Of a DNA stretch of 64,000 nt, positions 1-12,377 are shown in pieces. Both the position numbers and the translations under genes were made by a program. The stretch comes from Bigelowiella natans CCMP2755 (taxonomy: Eukaryota; Cercozoa; Chlorarachniophyceae). The stretch lies in assembly GCA_000320545.1 (NCBI GenBank), contig ADNK01001279.1, positions 62,001 through 126,000 of the forward strand, in the 5' to 3' direction. The notes beneath the pieces were generated by a model. It saw only the letters and a program-made list of their open reading frames with translations, was not told where the DNA came from and searched no databases. Within the stretch, counting starts at the first letter, position 1. Every line of letters starts with the position of its first letter.

Positions 1-430
1 GGCCACGTCTGTCCGACGGTCCTGTGCACGGAGAAACAATGAAACAATCATGCAATGATGAGAAACTGCACTTCCAAAACGTTGCAAGACATCGAAAAAC
101 AATGGACATGCAATGCACAATGTGCATGTAATGCATAGTGCATTGCTGTGTCCATCATGAGTATACTCATGATAGACATGCAATGCACAATGCACACGCA
201 ATGTGTAGTGCATTGCTGTGTCCATCATGAAAACTGACAAAGAAAGACCAAGACGCGCGATCGCTCGCACGTGCGCTAGTGCGGGCGGCACGCCACGGGC
301 GCGCGGGCGCAATCGCGCGTACATCACCACCACAGCATTTGCAAACGTGAATGACATCATCCCAGAAACAAACAAAGCCAACTGGCCATGTGAGTGCTGT
401 GTCCGTAATGTTCTAGCATTGCACAGCTAC

Positions 431-482
431 ATCAAGATGACTGTTGGAAAAATGCAATCATCAAATTACATCCGTCTCACAG
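431..482 (+). repeat. CATCCGTCTCA dispersed repeat, copy 1
   Basis: Starts with AGATGACTGTTGGAAAAATG, has an AT-rich middle, and ends ATTACATCCGTCTCACAGCT. It belongs to the same family as the copies at 491, 33500, 34011, 34131, 34511, 35899 and 55922. Confidence 0.6.
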
Positions 483-490
483 CTGGTGCT

Positions 491-538
491 GATGACTGTT
501 GAACAAATTTAATTGATTAATTACGTCCGTCTCACAGC
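491..538 (+). repeat. CATCCGTCTCA dispersed repeat, copy 2
   Basis: GATGACTGTTGAACAAATTT at the left and ATTACGTCCGTCTCACAGCT at the right. It is a near-tandem partner of copy 1, in the same orientation and about 60 bp downstream. Confidence 0.6.
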
Positions 539-1003
539 TGTGTCACTCGTCGTCCATTGTTCTTGACTCATCTTGACCACTGCTGATGGATGGCAGATGT
601 AGCTGCCATTGCGCTAGTGTGTACACCCATAGATGATTACCGACATTGCATGCCTTACATCATATGCCCTATTTACAACGTGCAAGCATGTACCTTATTC
701 TGCTGCATCATTGTGCAATGTGCTAGCGATCGCATCAGTGCAAACAAATGTAATACGTCACGCTATGTGGTGTAGAGTCTAATCTCAAGTCTGCAAAATG
801 TCGCACTCATACAGGATCATAACGGCAGCTATGCACGCAATGAGTCAAGCTTTCGAAATGTTGGTCAACTCTAGAACTTAACTCGAACATTGGCATGCTT
901 CAGGATTCTGACCTCAATTCAATATGTACTACAAATTACATACGGCACGGGAACATATAACTAATGCAAGATCCTAGTACAAGCGATCGTTGTTGCTAAG
1001 AAC

Positions 1004-1763
1004 CTAAGATAAGACATTCTTGACTCGTTTTGTTACTATATCTTTAGCTACAACGCGTGTGTCCAGGCTAAGTCGAAATCCCTTTGAAATATTTCTTGAA
1101 GCCTGCAAGAATTGGATTAATTATATGCGTCATCATTACAGACTGAAACATAAATGGGTTCCATGAGCGAGTACCAAGAAAAGAGCATGCAAACCAATAA
1201 AGGGTGCTATTTGGGGTGTTATCATTTCCATACGCGATGTGAAATCAAAGAAGTGATAAATAGTACCGCATGCACAGTCTTTATGTTGAACATGATCAGA
1301 TCCCCAGGATTGATACGAGGCGCGAGCAGCCACTTCGGATTAACTGCTCTCTTGCCGTCATTGTTACTGTCATTGTTACTAAAATCATCGCAACTACTTC
1401 TATGGCGCTTCTTCCCTATCGTACTAACTTTCTTCTTCCGCGACTGACGATTTCTTCTAGTCCGAGCATGCTGTTTGTACTCTGCTGGAAGGAGACCTTT
1501 CATTTATGTGCGTGCATGTGTGCATGTGTGTGTGTGTGTGTCGTAGGATAGACGTTCAAAGAGAAGATCCATGTGGCAGATTGGCTGTATATCATGCGAT
1601 GAAACGCTAAATGTTGCGAAGGAATCATTATCGTCGCCACCGTAAGCAACAACAACAACAACAACAACAACCTAATATAAACACCACACCATTGATTGGA
1701 AGCTTGTATCCTTTGAGAAAATGTGTCCGGGGTTGAATGGCCAGCGTTCCCTGACATCATCAC

Positions 1764-1798
<35 letters not shown>

Positions 1799-2236
1799 AT
1801 AACAACAAAAACAGGATATAGGAAGACTGCATATGACTCAAGTCGAAGGTGGGCTATTGGTACTATTATTACCTGAGAAGGTTCTACTTGTCCAAGGGGT
1901 ATCCAGCACGTATACACAGGCAAAGCCTTCGTGTGATTATGGAAGAGAAGAAGGACGATATTATTAGAATCTCAGATTGCAAGAGAGAAGAGGGAGGATG
2001 GGATTTGAGGAGAAACAAAGAAACCATGACAAACACCACATTACTATCGTACCGCGTTCGCGCAGTCCCTGCAATGCCATTCCTGTAAATCAATTTAAAC
2101 TGTCATTATTCTATTTATTTTACGCGTATTTCTCATTTTGAGAATAGGAGCTCGAATCTGATCATCATTTGTTATCGCCGTCATTGTCGTTGTATTATCG
2201 GCTTGTGAACAACCCCACTGTTTTGTCCACGTCTTC

Positions 2237-2298
<62 letters not shown>

Positions 2299-2978
2299 TT
2301 CTCTCAGTATAATAATAACACTGACTCCCAGTCTTTTTTCCTTCCATGTAGTACACACACCTCTGTATCTGGAATATCTTTCAAGGGCGGGTCTAGACAT
2401 CTTTGATTCATCATCAATTTCGAAGTAAGGAGGGGGGGGAGTCCCATCAGAAGAGGTAGCAGCAGAGGCAGTAGGGCTACAGCATCATCATAGTGTTATA
2501 TGTAGATGTGCCGCACCATGCAGCAAGCGACAAACACAAGGATGATGAAGATAGAGAATGATAACTGATCATACCTTAAATGGAAGCTTCCTCTGCATAT
2601 ATCACATATAAGGAGATTTGCAGCGTCCTCTGTTCTCCCACATACCTGTATTGTAACGGTAATACTGGTGGTGTTGTCAAAAATATGATATGCTTGCCCT
2701 TTCATCCCACTCACTATAGACTCCCGCAGATTTGATGATTACTAATGTTCTGTCCTTCCCATCTCTTATCATCACCCCTCCCCCCCCATACGCACCTCGC
2801 AAGGTTGATATTTTCCACAATGTTCGCAGGCATATCCCTCGGGCCTTTCCGTGATAAAGGTGAGAGAGGGAGGGAGGGAGGAAGGGAGAGGGGGAGGGAA
2901 GAAGGATTTACCAAGGGCAGTAAAAGAAAAAGATGATGATTGCGCAGTAGTGAAAAAAACCAAGCATAAGAGAGAGAG

Positions 2979-3022
<44 letters not shown>

Positions 3023-3195
3023 TATTAATTAGTCATTCACAACTTTGGGATAAAGGGCATCATCATCATCATCATCATCATCATATTGTAAAATCACAAG
3101 AAGTGATGTGTTGATTATTGACTACCCATCGTCCTTCGTGTGATATTTCCTACCTAGTAATATAGTAGGGACAAACAAGACGATACGACCGACGG

Positions 3196-3236
<41 letters not shown>

Positions 3237-3315
3237 GTGATGATTGATTGATTTCTGTAACGACGGTGGTTAGGCCATGATGCACACAAATACACAAAAG
3301 AAAGAAAGAAAGTAA

Positions 3316-3350
<35 letters not shown>

Positions 3351-4149
3351 GGAAGAGGTAGGGAGGCATATCGAAAGAGAATTTATGGAAAATGAGCCTC
3401 CTAAAATTTACATACAAAGTCTCTTCTCAGCTGCCATGATATCATTTTCCTTGTTGCTCTTGAGCAATATGACACCCACCATCACGATCACATCATCAAC
3501 ATCCACAAAAGATACCAAAAGCGACAATATTAAATATGAATGCAAATGGGCACAACCGAAGAATATGATGCGGAATACTTACGTATGTGGAAAGGTGTCA
3601 TTCGAGTGGAGGGAACAACATGAACATAGCAAGAATGATGGTGATGGTGATAATGATGATAATGATGATAATGATGATGATGATGATGATGGGTATATTT
3701 TCTTACCTTAGGCTCGAGAGCTGTGTTCGTACCGTAAATATCCGTGTTTTTGTAAAAGTAGAAATAATCCACCTGAATATGTGCATCTCACTTCTCTATG
3801 TACATTGTCTTTGTCGTTTTGCTTTGAATGCATGCTGTCCCCCCCCTTCCCTCCCCTAGTTCCATAATTTACAAAGACGCCGCTGTGGACGATATTTATG
3901 TCGCTTTCTACTTCTCCTTTAACGTTGTGTTGTTGTTGTTGCTGCTGATGATGTTGTTCTTCTTCCTCCTCCCTTTTGACTATTTACATGTTCCGCTGTG
4001 AGCTCTCCACTTCCTTTAGCACGAAGCCATGTACAACCCGGTAGCAACCGGGATTGATGTCCTGCGACAGCAGTATTTGTAGTGATACATACCCTTTTCA
4101 TCTCATCGCCTCTCTCATATATTAAAAGGATATAAATATATGTGATAGT

Positions 4150-4182
<33 letters not shown>

Positions 4183-4932
4183 AAGTTGTAGTACCGAATA
4201 GTGATTTGCAGAAAGACCTGATCAGAGTGTATACCATTTTGTCAGTAGTGTTCTCCTTTTGACTTTGGTTCGATGATTGCAAATATAGTATGTGGTGTTG
4301 TACGGAGTTTGATATATGGTGAATAGTAATACTTGAGATCATGTCCGTTGTAGACGTCTGTGAGAGCAGTTGAGTTCCCAACTTCTCTCCACAATTTTAC
4401 GTCCTATTGTTCGTTATGATGATGAGGAAAAACAAAGCAGCAGTATCATCACCAGTAGTGCACGAATATAGCACGCACACACACAGGGAACTCATCATCA
4501 ACATAAAGAAGCAGCAGCTCACAACCAACTCTATTACCGAATCACGTTCGCCAACGACGCCCCCAGATTCTGCGTCCACACACCACCCTTCAATCTTCGG
4601 AAATGCGAAAAAAGCCTGTGACAGGTATCGAAGACGACGATAATTAGTAGTAGTAGGAGGAGGAGGAGGAGTTGTGTTACTCAACAAGGAGTTCATGTAA
4701 GAAAGCGTACTTTATCTTTAATATCCTGGCCATCAATCTCCAGCAAAGCTCCTTTTTTGGTAAGGGCTGATAGCATAGCTTCTCTAGCCCGCAATACCTG
4801 CAAATATGTATAAGAATAAGAACCTTTAGACGATGTGTGAGCAGGGCTACTATGGGCTTGTTATTGTATGCACCTTTTCAGACTTTATTACATTTCTGAC
4901 CCAAATGTAGCCATCCTCCTGTGTATGTGTAT

Positions 4933-4972
<40 letters not shown>

Positions 4973-5268
4973 ATACAATATTGTCAGTATTGAGTTGCAA
5001 GATATTTACGGATTACGAAGTAGGAATAGGTTAGTTGACCTCCAATCTCTTTGCGAGGCCTTCGAAATTCCCTTCCTATTGAAGGATGATGTAAAATGTA
5101 GCTGTCTGGGGAGGAGGTGACCAGGCTAATACGATGTACGACATTCAGTACTTCACAGACGACCTTATATAGTTCCGAGGAGTCTCTAGCTCCGGAGAAT
5201 CCTTTCCCTGCTCGCACCATCTCATTTCCGATCTTCAATCGACTTGGTAAGTTGTCGTGGGAACTCAT
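1004..5268 (-). CDS. PhyH-type 2-oxoglutarate/Fe(II) dioxygenase with internal PHD finger
   Basis: Predicted Fe(II)/2-oxoglutarate oxygenase with a chromatin-reader zinc finger. Exons whose phases fit: 4874-4918 (EDGYIWVRNV) and 4711-4797 (PhyH N-terminal helix); 3707-3772 (starts VDYFYFY, giving an HxD motif if the preceding exon ends in His); about 2796-2860, 2575-2645, 2361-2400 and 2053-2082 (PHD finger with CEHC, CEVC, LLICDIC, FHLRC and WHCRDC); 1873-1926 (CWIPLGQVEPSQ), 1690-1750, 1267-1484 (GDLIMFNIKTVHA, distal His) and 1004-1102 (RLSLDTR, the 2-oxoglutarate Arg, then stop TAG). The ATG at 5268 is a guess. Exons between 3000 and 4700 are incomplete; candidates end LIRSFCKSLFG near 4200 and contain PGCYRVVHGF near 4040. 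Substrate unknown. The GDLIMF/RLSLDTR block is typical PhyH, while the PHD position is unusual. Sure of both domains, less of the full model. Confidence 0.8.
2053..2860 (-). other. PHD zinc finger split over four exons
   Basis: Reading the minus strand, four exons supply the Cys4-His-Cys3 ligands: CEHC...CE, then VCG...LLICDICRGSFHLR, then CLDPPLKDIPDTE, then EWHCRDCANA. Junction phases (0, 2, 0) keep one frame. The order and spacing match a PHD finger, a reader of histone tails. It lies between the HxD exon and the CWIPLG exon of the surrounding dioxygenase. Confidence 0.85.
2238..2306. repeat. CT microsatellite with poly-C flank
   Basis: A C run leads into a long CT array broken by single TTT steps, inside an intron of the dioxygenase gene (a GA array on the coding strand). 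Confidence 0.9.
2960..3087. repeat. GA array followed by CAT array
   Basis: A GA array (about 2969-3016) and a (CAT)n run (about 3058-3084) lie in the same presumed intron of the minus-strand dioxygenase gene. Confidence 0.85.
4919..4972. repeat. TG microsatellite beside a splice acceptor
   Basis: The TG/CA array ends directly at the CAG acceptor (minus strand) of the exon 4874-4918, so it lies where a polypyrimidine tract would be expected but reads as CA repeats on the coding strand. Confidence 0.85.
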
Positions 5269-5599
5269 CGTGTGACCAAGCCGTTCCACCGCCACCACTG
5301 CTGAAATTTGGTACACTGTGCGAGCACAAGCAAACGGCTATGTGGCCATCGAGCTGGTGATCGTTCTCTGTCTGCTGCAAACCGATGATGTATTTGCATG
5401 GAAACACAGGCGGTATTCTTCCTGCGACAACACTAAAAGGATGGATATCGCAGAAAAAGGATAAAACACAATCAAATTGGCGGGCACTGATCCTTAGAGA
5501 GTCGGGCAATCAGCACGCGAATCCATTCGTTCATTCCTCAATGTTTCAATCTTTCTTGGCAACGCTCCAACAAACTCTTGCGAAGATTTGACTCGAGGT

Positions 5600-7455
5600 T
5601 CGATTGCACATGAGTGTTTGTGGGTGCATGCAAGTGTGGTGACTGCACAAGAGCAGCAAGGTTGCGATTTCAAACAGTCAATTTGAAACAGTCACGTGAA
5701 GCCGAACACTGGGAGCTGTTTTTTCCTGCTTTCGTGTTTCGGGCAATTCAGGCAATTTGCAAGTTGCCAAGAGCGATGATTTTCGCTGGGGTGCTCACCA
5801 ATGACACTTGTCTGTCGTCATCGAATCTCTGGTGGGAGGTTTTGAGCAGTTTCTCCTGCTCCTCCGTGCAGCAACGCCAGAACGTTGCACGCTGCATTGC
5901 CGGATTGCTGCCAAGTAGCTCACGCCTGGTTCTCGCCACGTTTTGGTGTTCACTTGGCTTCCTGAAGTTCTCAATGACGAAATTGATGACTCAGTCAATT
6001 CAAATTGAAATCCACCGCTTGAGCTTTGGCAACGTTTGCAAACTTGGCAGCATCGTGTTCGTGTTCCTCGCCAAAAAAACAACACTTCATCATGCATGCA
6101 TGCAGAGGGAAGATCACGCAATCATTGCGCGGAATGCGAATGTGCGTCGTCATGCAATTGATGCTGGAACGTCATGTTGGACGCTCTGCACAAAGGTCGC
6201 AGTTGGCCTTGGGCACATGCACATGTGAAGTTTGCTGCATGTCTCAATGAACAAACAAATGTGCGAATGCGCAGAGCAGTGTGTGGCATGTGACTTCACC
6301 TTTGCTGCTTTTTGCTAGAGTGTCGAAGGAAGGCGTTCATGGATGTGGGTTGCTCATGGCATTGACATAGCTACACATTCTCTCTTTTCGTTCAAATGCA
6401 CAGATGTTCCACCGAAAACATGATTGAAATGATGAGTGGCCATTCACGAGTGCATTCTCCTTTTAACTATATAACGACAGGAACTCTGTACCAACATCAC
6501 TATGTGATACATGCAGCCTGTAGCAGCTCTTGACGCTTACGAAACACAAAAGGTAGGATTCATGAGTTTGTTGACAAATCCAGTTGGTAATGACATACAG
6601 AAGGCACACAACTACGTGAAACTAACTCAAACTTGATTCATTATCTTTTTGATATTTTCTTGACTAAATCGGACAGTTTTCCTGGGAAATTTTTGGCACT
6701 CGCATTCCGTGGGTTCGATCCTCGAGCCTGAAAACGGGTTTTTATGAAAATCACAATATTAATTTCGTAAACTTCCATGATGAAATCTGTACTAATGTGC
6801 CAGCACCTGGTTCGTGAGAAGCCAAAAACGACCCGCTTCAAGATTTGAGCCAGCTGCTTTTTGCTCCTCTATGATGTGCACAATGAATTGACGCATGCAT
6901 CCACACATGTTTGCCACATCACAAATGCATTCGGAGACTAAACATACTTCTAATATTGAAAGTAATTTTCTTATATCTTTTTCACAGTTAATGAAGTAAA
7001 AATTTCAGTTGCTAACTTTTTTATGAATATTTTTCTTTCTTTTAAATATAAATATATATATATATATATATATATGTAGAATTATATAGTATGTGTGCGT
7101 GCGTGTGTTGTCACTTTGAAACAAATTCCGAAATTTTGGTTGTGATTACCTTCGAAATTCACCATCGGGTAGTAAACATTTCCCTCGCGGAAATGGCAGA
7201 CCTATGTGATAAAGGTTGCCACACAACGAGACAACGTTCGGTACACATTACTTATGGAGTACAAGTTAAGCGAAAATGCTGTTGAAGTAAATGGCTGCTG
7301 CTGTGGCAAGGGCAGTAAATGCAGACAAGCATCTACCACTACTACTACTACAACTACTACTACTCAGGAGCATACAACAACAACAACAACAACAACTACA
7401 ACTAGGGGCTGGCAACCTGTACTGTGAGGATTCTGAAGAAGAGACTGTGTCCAAC
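5600..7455. other. intergenic region, no gene supported
   Basis: Between the dioxygenase start and the end of the glycosyltransferase-like gene. An open frame covers 5614-6228 on the plus strand with an overlapping antisense frame, but there is no ATG at the start, no family similarity and no splice evidence. Composition resembles the islands at 38.4-39.6 and 51.5-52.9 kb. An AT array lies near 7045-7075 and a CTA/ACA-type array near 7335-7400. Confidence 0.5.
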
Positions 7456-9765
7456 CTATAGTGTAGCTATTATTATTGCAGTGTTGCTGCAGCACTTACA
7501 ACGAAGACATGAGTTATTCTCATGATGTATCACCTCGTTCATTGTGCTTCCACAAATACTCCCATAATCGACTTGGATGCAACGCTCTTTAAACAGTCTC
7601 CTTACACACGAAAGCATGCACCTGTTTCAAAATATATTACTTCATTTTTCTATTAGAGATAGGCCTTTTGGGAAAACATGAAAAGCAATTATTTAAGAAG
7701 TGGGGATGGTGGAGTGTATTCCTCTTGTGCTTCAGGTCACTCTTCTAAGTCGATACTACTATTCGTATAGTACCTTGGTATCAGCTGCATATTTTCCATA
7801 TGATAAACCTGATAATTTTTCATCATACGTTTCATCATATTTTATTTGATTTGGTTGGTTCCTGTGATCGTAACGAGGAGACTCTGTCAACAATGGCCTT
7901 CTACATTTACTAACTTGAGGTTTGCCGTTCTCGAAAACGTTCTGATCGAATCGACTAAATTTTGTTTCTAAGAAATCAGTTATCGGCGAACCTGAGAATA
8001 ATTACATAAAAGGAAGAATGGCGATGGGGTAGTAGCTAGGAGGAATGGTAGTCGTTAAGAGGAATGTTGGATATTTATACCAATCATTGTATCCAAACGC
8101 ATGAGAAGAACAAATCTGTAGCTTGAGCTCGTGACGTTTTCGTGAGCAAAAATCATATTTATCGCTTCGACTATGACTCCATCTGCAGACGAATAACATT
8201 TTACATTTGGGAATGTTAGTCAAAATTGTAGCCACCGTCACCACCACCACCTCCTCCTCAACCAAATCCCCCGAACTAATGTTTGACTTTACTTCTCCGA
8301 TCCACAGATGTGACAGCATTTGTGGCTTTGGCTCGAACAAGCCCCTGATTCATTTAAGGACGTTTCCGAATAAGTTAATAATGCAGCCCATCGATATATT
8401 ACATTATATCCTCATCATAAAGATTAAATAACCATTCTCACGTGTAAGTTATGACAAGGAAATTATCAGCCAAATACCACGTACTAATCGAGAATGGAGG
8501 ATGACCTTTTCTGTAGGCATATTTTCACTATAGACTTTGAATGCTACTGGCGCGTACCTGATCAATGAGGAGGCACATCTTTACAAATACATAAATGAAA
8601 ATAGTGTGTATGATATGGGTGGATAACTACGTGAAGAAAGGTGAAGATAAAACCCATGAAGGAGGAAGCAGCCTCTTTCCCCCCATTGCCAAATATATAT
8701 TCAACAGATGACGGGTGGCTTTCTACCATGAGTGAAGGCTTTCAGTATAGCTTTGGTTGTTTTTATTGTAGCAAGGATACGGTATCAAGAAGATATCCAC
8801 GCTATAATCCAGCTTCTGACGAAATGTGGAATTGAAGGCGGAGTACCAACTTAAATTGAATGACAAGCCTGGTGCGTACGCGCGCGCGTGTGTGTATAAT
8901 TCTGAACATTAATATACCTGAAATTGGCTTAACACATTGGCTACATGAGACTGATAGACTGCCCGTTGAGCCTCAAAGCCATTTCTGTTGCAAGAGTACC
9001 TGACAACAAAAGAACAACATTGAACAACTATACCATGTGGAGATATATTCTTCGAATTAAAACTCATTTTCAACCCTACTCCGCCGCCAGTAGTCCCTGT
9101 TCGGAAAGCTCCACCGTATAGTGCAAATGCTACTGCTTTGTTCTCAGGGTTGTGTGCTGCACGGACACAATGTGCTCTGTAACAAGCCTCTTCGGATCTG
9201 GAAGGCGAAAATATCAGAATGAGATAATCTGTTCATATACAAACTGGTAAAATAGATATCACCTTATACGTTCTGCCAGACTGGGAAGGGAATGCGGCTC
9301 CTGCTGTTGGCCCTCCTCGTGTCCTCCTTCTCTTTCCTTGAAATTTAGATTTGATGTCGGACTTGAAGTTGGCAGTTCTAGGTGATAGTCCCTCCCCTGC
9401 TGCTCACCAGCTGGCGACGGTGGCGACGGTAAAGACGTCGACAATGATGATGATAATGATGATTCATTTCTGGTTGGCAATAAGTCCTGTGAACAACCCG
9501 CAGGATCGAAAGAAGAGGAAGAAGAACAAGTAGCGGACTTCTCACGACTGGAATTGAAAATCTTCAGACCCCTGGAACCCAAATTACGATTATCCTCGTA
9601 CGAAGAAATAAGGGGATCTTGGTCCAGGGGGGAATCGGAGAGTTGAAGGTCGCCACCAGAAGCGATCAGTCGGGTGGAGGCGGCGACAAGTGCAACCACG
9701 AAGATGATAGGTACTATGCACAATCCCTGCCATTTTGCCGTCTCCATCCAAGAGTTAACCTCCAT
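7456..9765 (-). CDS. type II membrane protein, glycosyltransferase-like
   Basis: The ATG at 9765 opens a short cytosolic end, then a hydrophobic anchor (IVPIIFVVALVAAS, about residues 17-30) and a Ser/Pro-rich stem, the usual layout of a Golgi type II enzyme. Exons in phase: 9263-9765, 9075-9197 (VAFALYGGAFR) and 8918-8999 (AQRAVYQSHVANVL). Further likely exons carry YAPVAFKVYSENMPTEK (about 8500-8560), INMIFAHENV with RFVLLMRLD (about 8080-8190) and SPITDFLETKFSRFDQNVF (about 7890-7985). The last begins near 7620 and stops at 7456 with a Cys-rich tail. The LYGGxFR and LMRLD blocks recall poorly described algal glycosyltransferases. No substrate or catalytic motif could be assigned, so the function is inference from layout. 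The stretch 8600-8900 is unresolved. Confidence 0.6.
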
Positions 9766-10270
9766 GGTTATTATTCTTCTTGTTATGACCCATACCCTCT
9801 TTCCAACAAGCACGCACGGGCTCCTCCTTCCCCCCCCCTCTTATCTTATCTTCCTCTTCCGAACGTCTGCTGAGTATGAATGTGGTAGTGGCGTTTTCCT
9901 CCTGCGACAAAGTGAAGTACTTTTGGAAATAGATGAGGTTTAATCGGTGCGACATGATGACACATCATTGCTCCTTATGATGATACTCCAAGGACGAGGA
10001 GGAGCAACAGGAGGAGGAGGAGGAGGAGAAGAAGGCAGAAGAAGAAGAAGAAGAAGAAGAAGACTAGATTGTGTGCTATGACCCGCTCTACATATTCTTC
10101 ACAATGCGGTGGTACGAGCGTCCAGTTCATCAGAAAAGAGAACATGCACAAATTAGCAGTAGACAAAAATTTCACAGCAGCTCAGGTTATCGCTTGATTG
10201 GAATCTTTTGATCTTAAGGTAGCTAGCTAGCTTGAAAGGGAAAAGGAAAGGAAGGTAACACCAGGATATT
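9766..10270. promoter_or_regulatory. shared upstream region of two divergent genes
   Basis: This 505 bp gap separates the ATG at 9765 (minus) from the ATG at 10271 (plus), so both genes must use upstream signals here. It holds a GAG/GAA array (about 10005-10062) and an AGCTAGCTAGCT word at 10220. No TATA-like box stands out. Confidence 0.4.
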
Positions 10271-11727
10271 ATGACTACTACGATGGCGGACCAGGAATGT
10301 CCAAATTGTTTGGCAGTGGGAAGCTTCAAGGAAGACGATGGTGTATTCACGTGCCGTAGGTGCAAGCATCAGCTTGAGGCGATCAACCAGGTTGTTTTTC
10401 CATATAGACTAATATGAGGAGAAGGAGTCCAATTACTCCACTACTTGTATTATGATGTGTGCACAAAGCTTACTGAGCAATTAATCACAATCGTCGCCAA
10501 ATGCAGCATGAGGAATTCGATATGGCCTACGCTGGATTAACGACAAAAAGACAGAAGAAGGACAACGCATTAGCCACTCTAGCGAAGAGGAAAAGTGAGC
10601 AAGATGAGGAATGGCAAGTTAATGGAAAGCGAACACAGCTACTACTTCAAACTCTCAAATCGGCCGTGTTGGTGTTCGCAAACTCTCTGATCCAAAGATT
10701 ACGATGTACAAACGAGGTTAGTCAAATTCCTAGGAGATAAAAAATGGTAAATTGTAGTGAGAACTATTAATAATAGGGAGGCAATAGTAGTTCGACCGTT
10801 GTAGAGCGTCAAGAGTTTTGCCTTTTGCAAGATGTTGTTCATGTAAGGCTGTTTGCTAGACATACTCTTCCGATTCGCAACTTTGGCCATTTATGTTCGC
10901 AAATGATCTGTCTTGAAAAACCTGGCGGCAATCTACCTGTTATCTCGCATTTTTTACATGAGTAGATGTACGAGAACTTTATGTTGTTCGTGGTCATGCA
11001 TAACGTCGTCTCGCCTTAGGTGGCCAGTACCTCTGTTGCAATTTGGATTACTTTTTACCAAAAGCGACTCGGAAACAAGTAATAACATCTATTAGTCTTT
11101 GACATTCTTGGAAGGAAGACTTTCAATTAAAGCTAAGAAAGAGAATAGAAGCGTGATATGTTGCCTAAATGATAAGAAACTTGTAGTATGTGAGCATGAC
11201 AGCATCTTTGGGCACCACACGAAATACTCTACACAAAATGTTATAGGGTTAGTGGTGGTGATGGTGATGGTGATGATGTACGGCTATCTCTTTTGACCGC
11301 CCTCTCATCTTCAAATTTTCGGCCTCTACCAATAAGTTGGCAGGATGCGAAAAATATACGGTTTAGCTGCTCCAAAATCCCTTTTGTTGTGGAGGCCAGG
11401 GGGAAGCGGAAAAGGGTAGTATTCGTTGTAGTAGTACCTTATGATGATACGTTTCTACCAAGTGACTTTGGGGAGGAGGAGGAGGAGGAGGAGGAGGAGG
11501 AGGAGGCTTAAGTAATGACAATGGGGCACAACAATAAGAACCACTACCTTTCTCCAACGGCATATCCTATATTTATTAAATATCAAGGGCGAGTATCTCC
11601 AACTACATATCCTAATTTTGTAAATACGAAGGAAGACTATATTGCTTCGTTTCTCATTCATGCAATTACTACTGCTACTGCAACAATAAACCTCACTAAC
11701 AACTACTTGGAGTATTAGTAGTAGTAT

Positions 11728-11762
<35 letters not shown>

Positions 11763-12032
11763 ACTTGTACTTTTCCGTGCTGCGCTGTTGACTTGCAAGA
11801 AGGAGAAGAAGACCCAAGAACAGCAAGAAGAACAAGACCACGGGGGGGGAAAGAAGGACGGGCAGCACCAGCAGCAGCAAGAAAAAGAAGCAGCAGCAAC
11901 AGCTAAAGCAGTAGATGCACGTGGTGTTCCCATTATGACTGATACATCTTTCTCGGTTGTTCCGAAACTACATTATGCCCATACCCTCGCCGCCGTTTAT
12001 TTGAGGTTAGTTCGTAACACGCATTAGTTGAA

Positions 12033-12067
<35 letters not shown>

Positions 12068-12183
12068 AAAGGCAGCACATGTACATACTACCCAACGACA
12101 ACAATTATGGATGATAATAACGAAGGTGATGATGGGGCGATGAATTGACGACGATGCTGTGTACTACTACTACTTATTATTAC

Positions 12184-12216
<33 letters not shown>

Positions 12217-12334
12217 AATCATTATTATGTTTTTATAACATAATAGTTGTCGTATATGGAGAGTAGCTGTGACCCAAGCTGATATATGGAGAATGACATG
12301 CGAAGGAAAAATACCATACTTCAATATTATGCCG

Positions 12335-12377
<43 letters not shown>

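Larger units (their letters stand above)
1..1003. other. intergenic island without a convincing gene
   Basis: No reading frame here has splice sites plus family similarity. The stretch is made of short degenerate direct repeats: the words GCAATGCACAATG and AGTGCATTGCTGTGTCCATCATGA recur between 110 and 230, and two copies of the CATCCGTCTCA element lie near 431-540. Microsatellites, which are abundant in the genes, are absent. The short open frames at 218-502 and 590-775 look like chance. Confidence 0.6.

Noticed and set aside
5614-6228. 204-codon open frame on the plus strand
   Set aside because: It begins without an ATG, overlaps antisense frames, has no recognisable domain and lies in repeat-like DNA.
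6690-6740. GGTTCGATCC resembling a tRNA B box
   Set aside because: The T stem pairs poorly and no A box or acceptor stem lies at the right distance; treated as chance.
7266-7454. Cys/Ser-rich minus-strand frame
   Set aside because: The residues come from a CTA/ACA microsatellite, and the frame lies after the stop of the glycosyltransferase-like gene.
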